From assembly GCA_004299705.1 (NCBI GenBank), contig SCQS01000034.1, positions 1-64,000 on the forward strand: DNA of 64,000 nucleotides, read 5' to 3'. The notes under the pieces were generated by a model that saw only the letters and a program-made list of their open reading frames with translations, was not told the origin of the DNA and searched no databases. The position numbers were made by a program, and so were the translations under genes. The stretch is from Rhodanobacteraceae bacterium (GTDB lineage Bacteria; Pseudomonadota; Gammaproteobacteria; Xanthomonadales; Rhodanobacteraceae). Shown here piece by piece: positions 23,190 through 31,743 of the stretch (position 1 is its first letter; each line of letters starts with the position of its first letter).

Positions 23190-23636
23190 TCAAGCGCCAT
23201 GGGCGCGGGCCCACTGCACGATGCTGGTGGTGTTCATCGCACCTGACTGGCGCGCCACTTCGCGGCCGCCGCGGAACAGTGCCAAGGTTGGGATGCTGCG
23301 GATGTTGTAACGGGCACCGAGAACCTGTTCCGCGTCGGTATCGACCTTGAGCAGCCGCACGCGGGGTTCGAGTTGCGTGGCGGCTTGCGCATAGTGCGGC
23401 GCCATCATCTTGCACGGGCCGCACCAGGTGGCCCAGAAGTCCCCCAATACCGGGATGTCGTTGCGGCCAAGGTGCCGGTCGAACGCCGCCGTGTTCACCT
23501 CCACGGGGTGGCCTTCGAACAGCGGCCGATGGCACTTGCCGCAGGTCGGCGCGGCGCCGAGACGGTCGGCGGGCACGCGGTTCACCGCGAGGCAGTGCGG
23601 ACAGACGATGTGCAGGGCGTCGCTCATGGGATTCAT
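23190..23636 (-). CDS. trxC: Thioredoxin 2 (TrxC)
   Basis: A 148-residue thioredoxin with the TrxC-specific N-terminal zinc finger (CPHC and CGKC) and the active site WCGPC (in FWATWCGPCKMMAP). TrxC reduces disulfides in the cytoplasm and is often induced by oxidative stress. ATG 23636 is chosen; ATG 23627 (MSDALHIVCPHC) is an equally plausible start. The gene follows the DsbA-like oxidoreductase by 16 nt on the same strand, so the two redox proteins are probably cotranscribed. Confidence 0.92.
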   Translation of the reverse strand: MNPMSDALHIVCPHCLAVNRVPADRLGAAPTCGKCHRPLFEGHPVEVNTAAFDRHLGRNDIPVLGDFWATWCGPCKMMAPHYAQAATQLEPRVRLLKVDTDAEQVLGARYNIRSIPTLALFRGGREVARQSGAMNTTSIVQWARAHGA

Positions 23637-23652
23637 TGCCTGCCGGCGCGGT

Positions 23653-24321
23653 TCACGCGTTCGGCGTCTTGGCTGCAATCTCGCGCAGCGCCTGCTCGAA
23701 CGCTTCCGGCGGCTGCCCGCCCGAGATCAGGTATTCGTTGTTGACGATGGTGGCGGGTACCGAGTGGATGCCGGCCTGCTGGTAGTGGCGTTCCTGTGCG
23801 CGTACCGCGTCGGCATACAGGTTGTTTTCCAGCACGCTGCGGGCTTGTGCGGCATCGAGCCCGACTTCACCCGCAATGCGCACGAGTATTTCGCGATCGG
23901 CCACGTTTTCGTTGTCCGTGAAATAGGCGCGGAACAAGGCCTGCTTCAGCGCCACGGCCTTGGCCGGATCCTGCGTTTCGGCCCAGTGCAGCAAACGGTG
24001 CGCGTCGTAGGTGTTCCAGACCCGGCTGCCGCGTTGCATGTTGTAATCGAAGCCCACCGCTGCGGCGCGTTCGCGCAGCGCCTTGCGGTTGGCTTCCGAT
24101 TGCGCTTCGCTGATGCCGTACTTGTGCATGATGTGGTCGACCGCGTCCTCGCCCTCGAACGGCATGTCGGGGCTCAGCTCGAAAGGCTGCAAGTGGATGT
24201 CGGCCGCGACGTTGCCGTCCAGTTTTTCCAGCGCCCGTTGCAGGCTGGCCAGGCCGATCGCGCACCACGGGCAGGCGACGTCGGACACGAAATCGATACG
24301 GAGGCGGGCAGGGGCTGGCAT
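23653..24321 (-). CDS. DsbA family oxidoreductase (FrnE-like)
   Basis: A 222-residue DsbA-fold protein without a signal peptide. The active site CPWC (Cys17, Cys20) is near the N-terminus in DFVSDVACPWC, and the cis-proline loop is in GIHSVPATIVNN. This is the cytoplasmic FrnE/2-hydroxychromene isomerase-like branch, which acts on thiols or polyketide precursors. ATG 24321 is used. It lies just upstream of trxC, pointing to a shared role in cytoplasmic thiol redox. Confidence 0.88.
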   Translation of the reverse strand: MPAPARLRIDFVSDVACPWCAIGLASLQRALEKLDGNVAADIHLQPFELSPDMPFEGEDAVDHIMHKYGISEAQSEANRKALRERAAAVGFDYNMQRGSRVWNTYDAHRLLHWAETQDPAKAVALKQALFRAYFTDNENVADREILVRIAGEVGLDAAQARSVLENNLYADAVRAQERHYQQAGIHSVPATIVNNEYLISGGQPPEAFEQALREIAAKTPNA

Positions 24322-24446
24322 GGCGATCGGCACGGTATGGATGTCTCGCCGATATGGAGGCGGCTGCCGGCAAGTCAATCGTCCAGGCCGTCGCTTCCGC
24401 ACGGATGTAACATGCAACGGTTCTGCGCAGTGCGGAGGTGCATGAA

Positions 24447-25874
24447 ATGTACGCGAGATGGCGCGTCGGTTTCATGTTGGCGGCGATGTGCTCGCTCGCT
24501 GCCGTTGCGGTGGCTTCGCCGTCTCGGGCCGCCGCGCATCAGGACTGGCCGATGTTCGGCTGGGATGTCGGCCGCAGCAGCGCGCCGGACGTGTCGATGG
24601 GTGTCACGGCGAACGATCTGGGAAAGTTGCAGCGCCAGCAGGTCAGGATCGACGGCACCGTGGATGCATCGGCGATCTACCTGCACGGCGTGGCCGTGAA
24701 GGGCGCGCCCCACGACGTTTTCTTCGTGACCACGACCTACGGCAAGACGCTGGCGATCGATGCCGACAACGGCAAGCTGTTGTGGGAATTCACGCCGCCG
24801 GGCTACGACAGCGTGAAGGGCACGTACCGGATCACCACGTCCACGCCCGTGGCCGATCCCGATCGCAAGTTCATCTATGCGGCGTCGCCTGACGGCATGA
24901 TCCGCAAGCTCGCGATCGACGATGGCAAGGTCGTGTGGAGCACGTCGATCACCCGGCTGCCGGCGCGCGAGAAGATCGCCTCGCCGCTCGGCTTCTTCAA
25001 GGGTCGCGTGATCGCGACCACCGGCGGTTACATCGGCGACGAGCCGCCGTACCAGGGGCACGTCGCGATACTGGATGCCAGGAGCGGCAAACTGCTGCAC
25101 GTCTGGAACGCGTTGTGCAGCGACCGCCACGAATTGATCGATCCGAAAACCTGCCCCGAGAGCGATGCCGCGATCTGGGGCCGCGCGGGCGCGGTGATCG
25201 ATGCGAAGACGGGCAACATCTTCGTCGCGACCGGGAATGCGCCGTGGGATGGCAAGCAGAATTGGGGCGACGCCGTGATCGAACTCGATCCCGACGCCAC
25301 GCAGATCCTCGGCAATTTCACGCCGGCGAATACCGAATATCTCAACGAACACGACGAGGACGTCGGTTCCACCTCGCCGGTGCTGGCGGGAGGGCCGTAC
25401 ATGGTGCAGGGCGGCAAGGATGGCCTGCTGCACGTGCTCGATTGGCAAAAGATGGCAGGCACGACACCGCATCGCGGCGGCGAAGCGTCCAGCGTGCCCA
25501 CGCCGGGTGGCGCACGGTTGTTTACCGCGCCTGCCAGGTGGCGGCACGCCGGCACGACCTGGGTCTTCGTCGCGGACAACGACGGCACCGAGGCGTTCAG
25601 CCTGGACGGAGGCGCGCTCAAGCCCCGCTGGCGCAACAGCCACGCCGGCACCAGTCCGGTGGTCGCCGACGGCATGTTGTTCGTGTACGACCCGCATGGC
25701 GGTTTGTACGTGTACGACGCGGTCAGCGGGCACCAGATCGACAAACTCGATTGCGGCGGCGGCCACTGGAACAGTCCGATCGTGGTCGACGGACGCATCG
25801 CGCTGCCCGAAGGCAACGCCAACGACCATGCGACCCGCGGCGTGTTCGACATCTGGCGGATCGCCCGGCCCTGA
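24447..25874 (+). CDS. Secreted PQQ-binding-like beta-propeller protein
   Basis: A 475-residue protein with a signal peptide (MYARWRVGFMLAAMCSLAAV, cleavage near SRAAAHQ) and repeated beta-propeller blades of PQQ type, such as GKTLAIDADNGKLLWEF, GMIRKLAIDDGKVVWS and DGLLHVLDWQKM. A QDWPMFGWDVGRS start is common in outer-membrane or periplasmic quinoprotein-like proteins. No dehydrogenase catalytic Asp/Glu set or cytochrome domain could be identified, so enzymatic activity is uncertain. ATG 24447 has a GGAGGT site 7 nt upstream. Confidence 0.8.
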   Translation: MYARWRVGFMLAAMCSLAAVAVASPSRAAAHQDWPMFGWDVGRSSAPDVSMGVTANDLGKLQRQQVRIDGTVDASAIYLHGVAVKGAPHDVFFVTTTYGKTLAIDADNGKLLWEFTPPGYDSVKGTYRITTSTPVADPDRKFIYAASPDGMIRKLAIDDGKVVWSTSITRLPAREKIASPLGFFKGRVIATTGGYIGDEPPYQGHVAILDARSGKLLHVWNALCSDRHELIDPKTCPESDAAIWGRAGAVIDAKTGNIFVATGNAPWDGKQNWGDAVIELDPDATQILGNFTPANTEYLNEHDEDVGSTSPVLAGGPYMVQGGKDGLLHVLDWQKMAGTTPHRGGEASSVPTPGGARLFTAPARWRHAGTTWVFVADNDGTEAFSLDGGALKPRWRNSHAGTSPVVADGMLFVYDPHGGLYVYDAVSGHQIDKLDCGGGHWNSPIVVDGRIALPEGNANDHATRGVFDIWRIARP

Positions 25875-25961
25875 CGGCTTGGGCAGCGCACGCGAGTTGT
25901 TGCTGATACGCGCTGTTAGAGTGTTCGCCTTGTTTTGGACAAGCACTGGAAGCGCGCAATC

Positions 25962-26879
25962 ATGATCGAGGCCTTTTATCCCATCGGTACGCCCGGCCAA
26001 CCATGGGGCACCGCCGAGAAAGCCGCATGGCTGGCCCGCCAGCGCAAGCAACGCAGTTACGCCGATGACGTGCTGCGAGTGGTCGAAGGGTTGCGGGCGG
26101 ATTTCGATGTGGTGCAGTACGGCGAACTCGATTACGCGCCGGAACGCTATCCGTTGTTTGCCCTGCGCAGCCGCGACTGGAACGAAGCATTGCCGACCAT
26201 GCTGGTGACGGGCGGTGTGCACGGCTACGAAACCAGCGGCGTGCACGGCGCGCTGCGCTTCGCCGGACAACGTGCAAGCGATTACGCAGGCCGCGCCAAC
26301 GTGGTGATCGTGCCGTGCGTCAGCCCGTGGGGTTACGAACGCATCCACCGATGGGATCCGTACGCGCTGGATCCGAACCGCAATTTCACCGCGGGCAGCC
26401 CGGCGCCGGAATCGGCCGCGTTGATGCGTTTCGTCGCGCCGTTTCGCGAGGGTGTGTTGATGCACATCGACCTGCACGAGACCACCGACACCGACGAATC
26501 CGAGTTCCGCCCCGCGCTGGCCGCGCGCGATGGCAAACCGTTCGAGCCGGGCACCATCCCCGATGGCTTTTATCTGTGTGCCGACGGCGAGAAGCCCGCG
26601 CCAGGATTCCAGCAGGCGGTGATCGCGGCGGTGGCGAAGATCACCCATATCGCGCCCGCCGATCCCGATGGAACCATCATCGGTTCTCAAGTGGTGGCAC
26701 CGGGCGTCATCGAATATCCCGTGGTGAAGTGGGGCCTGTGTGCGGGCATCACCGCCGCGCGCTACCGCACCACCACCGAGGTGTACCCCGACAGCCCGCG
26801 CGCAACGCCCGAACAGTGCAACGCGGCACAAGTCGCGGCTGCTTGCGCCGCGGTCGATTACGCATTGGCGCACGTTTGA
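25962..26879 (+). CDS. M14 family zinc metallocarboxypeptidase
   Basis: A 305-residue protein with M14 features: the HGYE zinc motif (in VTGGVHGYETSGVHGA), DPNRNF and the third zinc ligand in HIDLHETT. No signal peptide is present, so it is probably cytoplasmic and related to succinylglutamate desuccinylase/aspartoacylase-like M14 members rather than digestive carboxypeptidases. The C-terminal YRTTTEVYPD segment fits the family's catalytic Glu region. ATG 25962 is preferred over an in-frame TTG 27 nt upstream. Confidence 0.83.
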   Translation: MIEAFYPIGTPGQPWGTAEKAAWLARQRKQRSYADDVLRVVEGLRADFDVVQYGELDYAPERYPLFALRSRDWNEALPTMLVTGGVHGYETSGVHGALRFAGQRASDYAGRANVVIVPCVSPWGYERIHRWDPYALDPNRNFTAGSPAPESAALMRFVAPFREGVLMHIDLHETTDTDESEFRPALAARDGKPFEPGTIPDGFYLCADGEKPAPGFQQAVIAAVAKITHIAPADPDGTIIGSQVVAPGVIEYPVVKWGLCAGITAARYRTTTEVYPDSPRATPEQCNAAQVAAACAAVDYALAHV

Positions 26880-27442
26880 GCGCCGGCGCACGGCTGCCTG
26901 CTTGAGCTGAATTGCTTTTGTTCGACGTTCTCCCGGGGCCACGCGCTGGCTCCGGGCGGCAGCTGCGCGCCTGGTGATGGCGCGGGAGTCAGCCGGAATA
27001 TGTTCTAAATAGCTTTAGTTAAAACATATATTTATAATATTAAGTTTATGTTGTATATAAAGAGTTTTTCTGGTACCGACCTATGTGTGGCTAGAGGCTT
27101 TCATCATGGATTTGGTCGAAAACGGCTTTTGGGCGGCGCACTGTTCCAAAAATTTGTGATGGATTTCTCATGAACAAAGCGTAAAGTAGCAACCGCCGTC
27201 GGCTCGGGTTAGCGGGTTTTCGTGGGGAAACATGGCGATCGACGTCAATCGGTTACCGAATCTTTCGCATCCTTTTTTGCGAGATGAGGCAGCCCGGTGT
27301 ACGCGTGTGTATCCCACCCCCGCGATCCGGATGGCGGCAAGCAGCAGAGGATCGGAGGCCGAAGCATGACCTTTTCACCGGCGTCCTTCTTCTTTCATCA
27401 CCCGTTGTCAAAAAGCTCGATCCCAGACCCGAGGAGAACGTC
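26880..27442. other. Long intergenic region with an AT-rich patch
   Basis: 563 bp without a recognisable gene. Positions 27001-27075 are almost entirely A and T in a 65% G+C genome and include TATAAT at 27033-27038. No good -35 partner was found. The patch may be a promoter, a xenogeneic-silencer-type binding region or a trace of insertion. Confidence 0.5.
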
Positions 27443-28231
27443 ATGAGTGCGCGTTTTGAACGTAGTGGCCCCTTGACCGAAATCGCCAGCTATCCGCAGT
27501 GGGCGCAAGACATGGTTGCCGAGTGCGACCCCGTCAAGCGAACCGTCGTCGATCACGAGCTGTGGAAGGTTATGTGCGACAGCACGCCCAGCCGTGAGAG
27601 CACTGCCAATTTCATGATCGGCATTTGGCCCGTGATCGAGCGGTTTCCGGCCTACATGGCGCAAAGCCTGCTGAAGACCCGCTACGGCCGCAGCGATGGC
27701 GACGATCTCGCGCGGCGTTGGTTGGTGCGCAATATCCGCGTCGAGCAAAATCACGCCGAATATTGGTTGAATTGGGCCGAAGGCGCGGGCATCCCGCGCG
27801 AGGAGTTGTTGAGTGGAATGGTTCCGCCCGGCACCCAGGGGCTCGCGAACTGGTGCGAGGAAGCCAGCAGCCGTGGTTCGCTGGCCGCAAGCATTGCCGC
27901 GACCAACTATGCGGTGGAAGGTGCAACCGGGGAATGGTCGCGCATCCTCTACGACAGTGAGAGTTATGCGGCAAAATTTCCTGAATCGACGCGGCGGGGC
28001 AGCCTGCGTTGGTTGCAATTGCACGCGGCCTATGACGACACCCATCCCTGGGAGGCGCTGGAAATCGTTTGCACGCTTTTGGGCAACGCGCCGAAGGCGA
28101 CCGAAGTCGCACACATCGCGGAGTGTGTCAAGCGCAGTTACACCAGCATGCGCATTCTGGCGGATCGCTGTGTACAGCCAAGTCGCGTGCTCGAAGCGCA
28201 GGAAGGCTACCAGGCTGCGGTTGCGGCCTGA
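27443..28231 (+). CDS. Heme-oxygenase-like iron-dependent oxidase (TenA/PqqC fold)
   Basis: A 262-residue, mostly helical protein resembling the iron-containing redox enzyme family. Possible metal ligands are E and H in RVEQNHAEYW, E in ATNYAVEGATGEW, and the H-x3-D-x3-H set in LHAAYDDTHPWEAL, the pattern of heme-oxygenase-like diiron oxidases. These enzymes carry out oxidative C-C or C-N chemistry on fatty acids or amino acids. The substrate is unknown. The ATG follows GAGGAGAACGTC. It is 71 bp upstream of a c-di-GMP signalling gene on the same strand. Confidence 0.7.
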   Translation: MSARFERSGPLTEIASYPQWAQDMVAECDPVKRTVVDHELWKVMCDSTPSRESTANFMIGIWPVIERFPAYMAQSLLKTRYGRSDGDDLARRWLVRNIRVEQNHAEYWLNWAEGAGIPREELLSGMVPPGTQGLANWCEEASSRGSLAASIAATNYAVEGATGEWSRILYDSESYAAKFPESTRRGSLRWLQLHAAYDDTHPWEALEIVCTLLGNAPKATEVAHIAECVKRSYTSMRILADRCVQPSRVLEAQEGYQAAVAA

Positions 28232-28302
28232 TCTGGCTGAATTGGTACGAAAAATGCATGCAAGGAGAACGACATAGCTTGCAATGATTGTCCACCTGAC
28301 CC

Positions 28303-31056
28303 ATGCGCCGCGGCTCTCTCCCAACCGTGCAGAACCCGCTAGCCAAACGCCTGTTGCCGTTGGCCTATGCGCTCGTGGTGATGGTGGCGTTCATCCTGAT
28401 GCTGACGTGGATCACCTTGCAGGTCCAGACCGCTCTCGCCGGATTTCTGAACGGCGAGAGCGTTTGGTCCAAGGCCCAAAAGCAAGCCACGGTCGACTTG
28501 CTCAACTATGCAACCACCGGCGATGCCGCCGACTATGCCGATTTCCAACGTAATCTTGCCGCGCTGAATGCATTCCGCTCGGCGCGCGATCAGGTGTTGT
28601 CCGGGAATTTCAATTACGCATCCGTCGAAGACGAGCTGCGTCGCAGCCATGCGCTGCCGGTTGCGATCCCGAGCGTGATCTTCATGCTGGATCACTTCGC
28701 CAACGCGCCCTACATGAAGGAAGCGATGCAACTGTGGCGATCGACCGATTCCTCCATTGCCGAGCTGCAGGCGATTGCGCGTGATCTGCATGCCACGTAC
28801 GCGACCGGACTCCTCCCAGAGCCGGAGAAAATCCGTCAGCGCGATCGCATCAACCAGATCAACGCGTTCATCCAGCCGCGCAGCAACCAGTTTTCACAGA
28901 GTATCGCAAATGGCGCTGTTGCCATCGGCAGGGTCTTGTTCTTCTGCGTACTCTTCGCGGCAGCAGTGGCGTTCGTGCTGTGGTTGCTGATGGCGCGCCG
29001 CTTGCTGGCTCGCATCCGCGGCAGCGAGGAGCGCTACCGCCTGCTGTTCGACAGCGCGCCTGACGCGATCGTGATGGTGGACGAAAACAGTGGCGTCGTC
29101 GTCGATGCCAACCGCACCGCCAGTACCTGGACGGGTCGCGAGCTGCAGGACTTGCTCGGCGTCGAGTACAACGGCCTGTTCGAGCAGGGCATCGCCCGCA
29201 AGGGCTCCTCCGGCAGTGGCGAACTGCGCGGCAATGACGGCAGTTCGCGGCCGGTTGAGACCCAGACCAGCATGACGTCGTGGGGCGAGCAGGTGGTGCG
29301 CCAGGCCATCATCCGCGACATCTCGGAACGCGTGGAAAGCGACCGGGCGCGCCGCGTGGCCGCCGAGGCGCTGGCCAGCATCGCCGAGGGCGTGATCATC
29401 GCCGATGCGGAGCGGCAGGTGCTTTCGCTCAACACCGCCGCCACGCAGTTGACTGGCTTCACCACCGAACGGCTGGCTGGCATGCGCCTGGATGCGACGC
29501 GCATCATGGCCGATGGCGGTCCGTTGCCGGCCGCGATATGGGACGAGGTCGTCGCCACCCACCATTGGTCGGGCGAAGTGCTGAGCCGCCGCAACGACGG
29601 CAGCGTGTATGCCGAGGAGTTGAGCATCAGCACGATCCGGGATGCCGAGCAGCGCGTGCTGCATTACGTCGCGGTGTTCAACGATGTTTCGGCCGACAAG
29701 GCCAACCGCAATCGGCTGGAACACCTGGCCGCGCACGATGCCTTGACGGGATTGGCCAACCGTTCGGAGTTCCAGCGCCATTGCGAGACGGCCATCGAAT
29801 TCGCCGCGCGCGATCGCAGTGCCGTGGCGGTGCTGTTCATCGACCTGGATGCGTTCAAGTTCGTCAACGACAGCTACAGCCATGCCGCGGGCGATCGCTT
29901 GCTGAAGCAGGTGGCGGAACGCATCACCCGCCAGTTGGGCGAATCGGATGTTGCCGGACGCATCGGCGGCGACGAGTTCACGGTATTGCTGCCGCGCCTG
30001 GCGATCCGCGAGGATGCGGCGACCCTGGCCGGGCGCCTGCTGGCCACGCTGTCGGAACCGTTCCACGTCGACGATTACGAAATCGTGGTCAGCGCCAGCA
30101 TCGGCATTGCGGGTTACCCGCTGGATGGGGAGGACGCGAAAACCCTGATCGCCAACGCCGACGCCGCGATGTACACGGCCAAGACCGAGGAACGCAATGC
30201 CTGGCGTTTCTATGTGCCGATGATGCAGGCCGATGCACGCCACCGGATGTTGCTGGCCACCGAATTGCGCCAGGCTTTGCAGAATCGTGAATTCAGGCTT
30301 GCCTTCCAGCCCAGCATCGAGATGAGTTCGGGTCGCATCGTCGCGGTCGAGGCGTTGCTGCGTTGGCAGCATCCCGAACGCGGCGAGGTGATGCCGGGCG
30401 AGTTCATTCCCATCGCCGAGAGCATCGGCCTGATCCATCGCATCGACGAGTGGGTGATGCACGAGGCCTGTGCGCAGATCCATGCCTGGGACGAGGAGGA
30501 CATGCCGCGCATCCGCGTCGCGATCAACGTGTCCGCGCGTTGGTTCGGCCATCCGGGCTTCGCCGAGAGCGTGCGCCACGCGTTGCTGGTGAATGCGGTG
30601 GCGCCCGAACGCGTCGTGCTGGAGATCACCGAAGGCGCGATGCTGAGCCTGGGCGAGGGCACCGAACACACGATGCGTGCGTTGCAGTCGCTCGGCATCG
30701 GCGTGGCGATCGACGATTTCGGTACCGGTTACGCGTCGATGGCATACCTGAAGCTGCCGGCCGTGGCCTACCTCAAGATCGACCGCTCGTTCATTTCAGG
30801 GTTGCCCGGCAGCAGCAACGATGCGGCCATCACCACCGCGATGCTGGCGATGGCCAGCAGCCTTGGCCTGACCACCATCGCCGAGGGTATCGAGACCGAG
30901 GCGCAGCACGAATTCCTGCTGAATGCCGGATGTGCGGAAGGGCAAGGGTACCTGTATGCGTATCCGTTGCCACCGACCGCACTGGAGCGCATGTTGCGAC
31001 CCAAGCGCCAGCCCGGCAACACCAAACTCAAGCTGGTGCCGCCGGTGCGTAGTTGA
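28303..31056 (+). CDS. Membrane PAS-PAS-GGDEF-EAL c-di-GMP enzyme
   Basis: A 917-residue signalling protein. Two membrane segments (about 17-40 and 204-228) flank a periplasmic helical sensor; two PAS domains follow (about 235-345 and 350-465). GGDEF is at 555-559 with an intact signature but no RxxD inhibitory site, and EAL starts at residue 683. The EAL domain keeps its metal and catalytic residues (EALLRW, INVSARW, LEITEG, DDFGTGY, LKIDRSF, AEGIET), so phosphodiesterase activity is likely; cyclase activity is also possible. The ATG has only a weak ribosome-binding site. Confidence 0.92.
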   Translation: MRRGSLPTVQNPLAKRLLPLAYALVVMVAFILMLTWITLQVQTALAGFLNGESVWSKAQKQATVDLLNYATTGDAADYADFQRNLAALNAFRSARDQVLSGNFNYASVEDELRRSHALPVAIPSVIFMLDHFANAPYMKEAMQLWRSTDSSIAELQAIARDLHATYATGLLPEPEKIRQRDRINQINAFIQPRSNQFSQSIANGAVAIGRVLFFCVLFAAAVAFVLWLLMARRLLARIRGSEERYRLLFDSAPDAIVMVDENSGVVVDANRTASTWTGRELQDLLGVEYNGLFEQGIARKGSSGSGELRGNDGSSRPVETQTSMTSWGEQVVRQAIIRDISERVESDRARRVAAEALASIAEGVIIADAERQVLSLNTAATQLTGFTTERLAGMRLDATRIMADGGPLPAAIWDEVVATHHWSGEVLSRRNDGSVYAEELSISTIRDAEQRVLHYVAVFNDVSADKANRNRLEHLAAHDALTGLANRSEFQRHCETAIEFAARDRSAVAVLFIDLDAFKFVNDSYSHAAGDRLLKQVAERITRQLGESDVAGRIGGDEFTVLLPRLAIREDAATLAGRLLATLSEPFHVDDYEIVVSASIGIAGYPLDGEDAKTLIANADAAMYTAKTEERNAWRFYVPMMQADARHRMLLATELRQALQNREFRLAFQPSIEMSSGRIVAVEALLRWQHPERGEVMPGEFIPIAESIGLIHRIDEWVMHEACAQIHAWDEEDMPRIRVAINVSARWFGHPGFAESVRHALLVNAVAPERVVLEITEGAMLSLGEGTEHTMRALQSLGIGVAIDDFGTGYASMAYLKLPAVAYLKIDRSFISGLPGSSNDAAITTAMLAMASSLGLTTIAEGIETEAQHEFLLNAGCAEGQGYLYAYPLPPTALERMLRPKRQPGNTKLKLVPPVRS

Positions 31057-31111
31057 GCGCATTGCAGGAAGGTCTGCCCGCCATCTCCGGGTGGTGCAAT
31101 ACTTGCCCGCC

Positions 31112-31690
31112 ATGGACGCGCCGCACGACACCACCCGCATCAACCGTTTGCGCCAGGATTTCACGGGCGTCGAAAGCGTGTGGCTGTTCGGCTACGGATC
31201 GCTGATCTACAAGGCCGATTTCCCGTACCTGGAACGACGTCGCGCCACGATCCATGGCTGGTCGCGGCGCCTGTGGCAGGGGTCGCACGATCACCGCGGC
31301 ACCTTCGAGCATCCCGGTCGGGTGGCGACGCTGATTCCGGAAGAAGGCGCGGCATGCGTGGGCATGGCGTATCACGTGGCGCCCGCGACATTCGAGCACC
31401 TCGATCACCGCGAAAAGAATGGCTACCTGCGCCATGAGGGGGTGCTGGATTTCGGCAACGGGAAATCCGTGGCGGGCTTGGTCTACATCGCGGCGCAAGG
31501 CAACGCCGCGTGGCTGGGGCCGGCCGACGACGCGACGCTAGCGCGCCACGTCGCCGCCGCCTCCGGCCCGAGCGGCCGCAACAGCGATTACGTGCTGCAT
31601 CTTGCGCGGGCCTTGCGCGAGCTGGGCGCCGACGACCCGCACGTTTTCGCGGTCGAAGCGCGTTTGCGGGACCTTCACGGCACCGGTTGA
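31112..31690 (+). CDS. Gamma-glutamylcyclotransferase (ChaC-like)
   Basis: A 192-residue protein with the GGCT fold signature LFGYGSLIY, followed by RRRATIHGWSRRLWQGSHDH and a CVGMAYHV strand, as in ChaC-type enzymes that release 5-oxoproline from gamma-glutamyl peptides such as glutathione. The conserved Glu base probably lies in FEHLDHREKNGY. ATG 31112 gives MDAPHDTTR, just before the fold. It is cytoplasmic. The gene follows the c-di-GMP protein by 55 bp on the same strand without an evident functional link. Confidence 0.85.
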   Translation: MDAPHDTTRINRLRQDFTGVESVWLFGYGSLIYKADFPYLERRRATIHGWSRRLWQGSHDHRGTFEHPGRVATLIPEEGAACVGMAYHVAPATFEHLDHREKNGYLRHEGVLDFGNGKSVAGLVYIAAQGNAAWLGPADDATLARHVAAASGPSGRNSDYVLHLARALRELGADDPHVFAVEARLRDLHGTG

Positions 31691-31743
31691 CGGACTCATT
31701 GCACCGGGAACGCACGATGTGATCCGCGCGGCGTGGACGAGGT

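Noticed and set aside
24375-26942. Long antisense open frame (about 855 codons) opposite the PQQ-repeat and M14 genes
   Set aside because: It spans two well-supported plus-strand genes and their gap, with low-complexity Arg/Ala/His-rich translation and no family features.
28894-30669. Antisense frame of about 590 codons inside the PAS-GGDEF-EAL gene
   Set aside because: Shadow of a strongly supported gene, with no start signal or domain.
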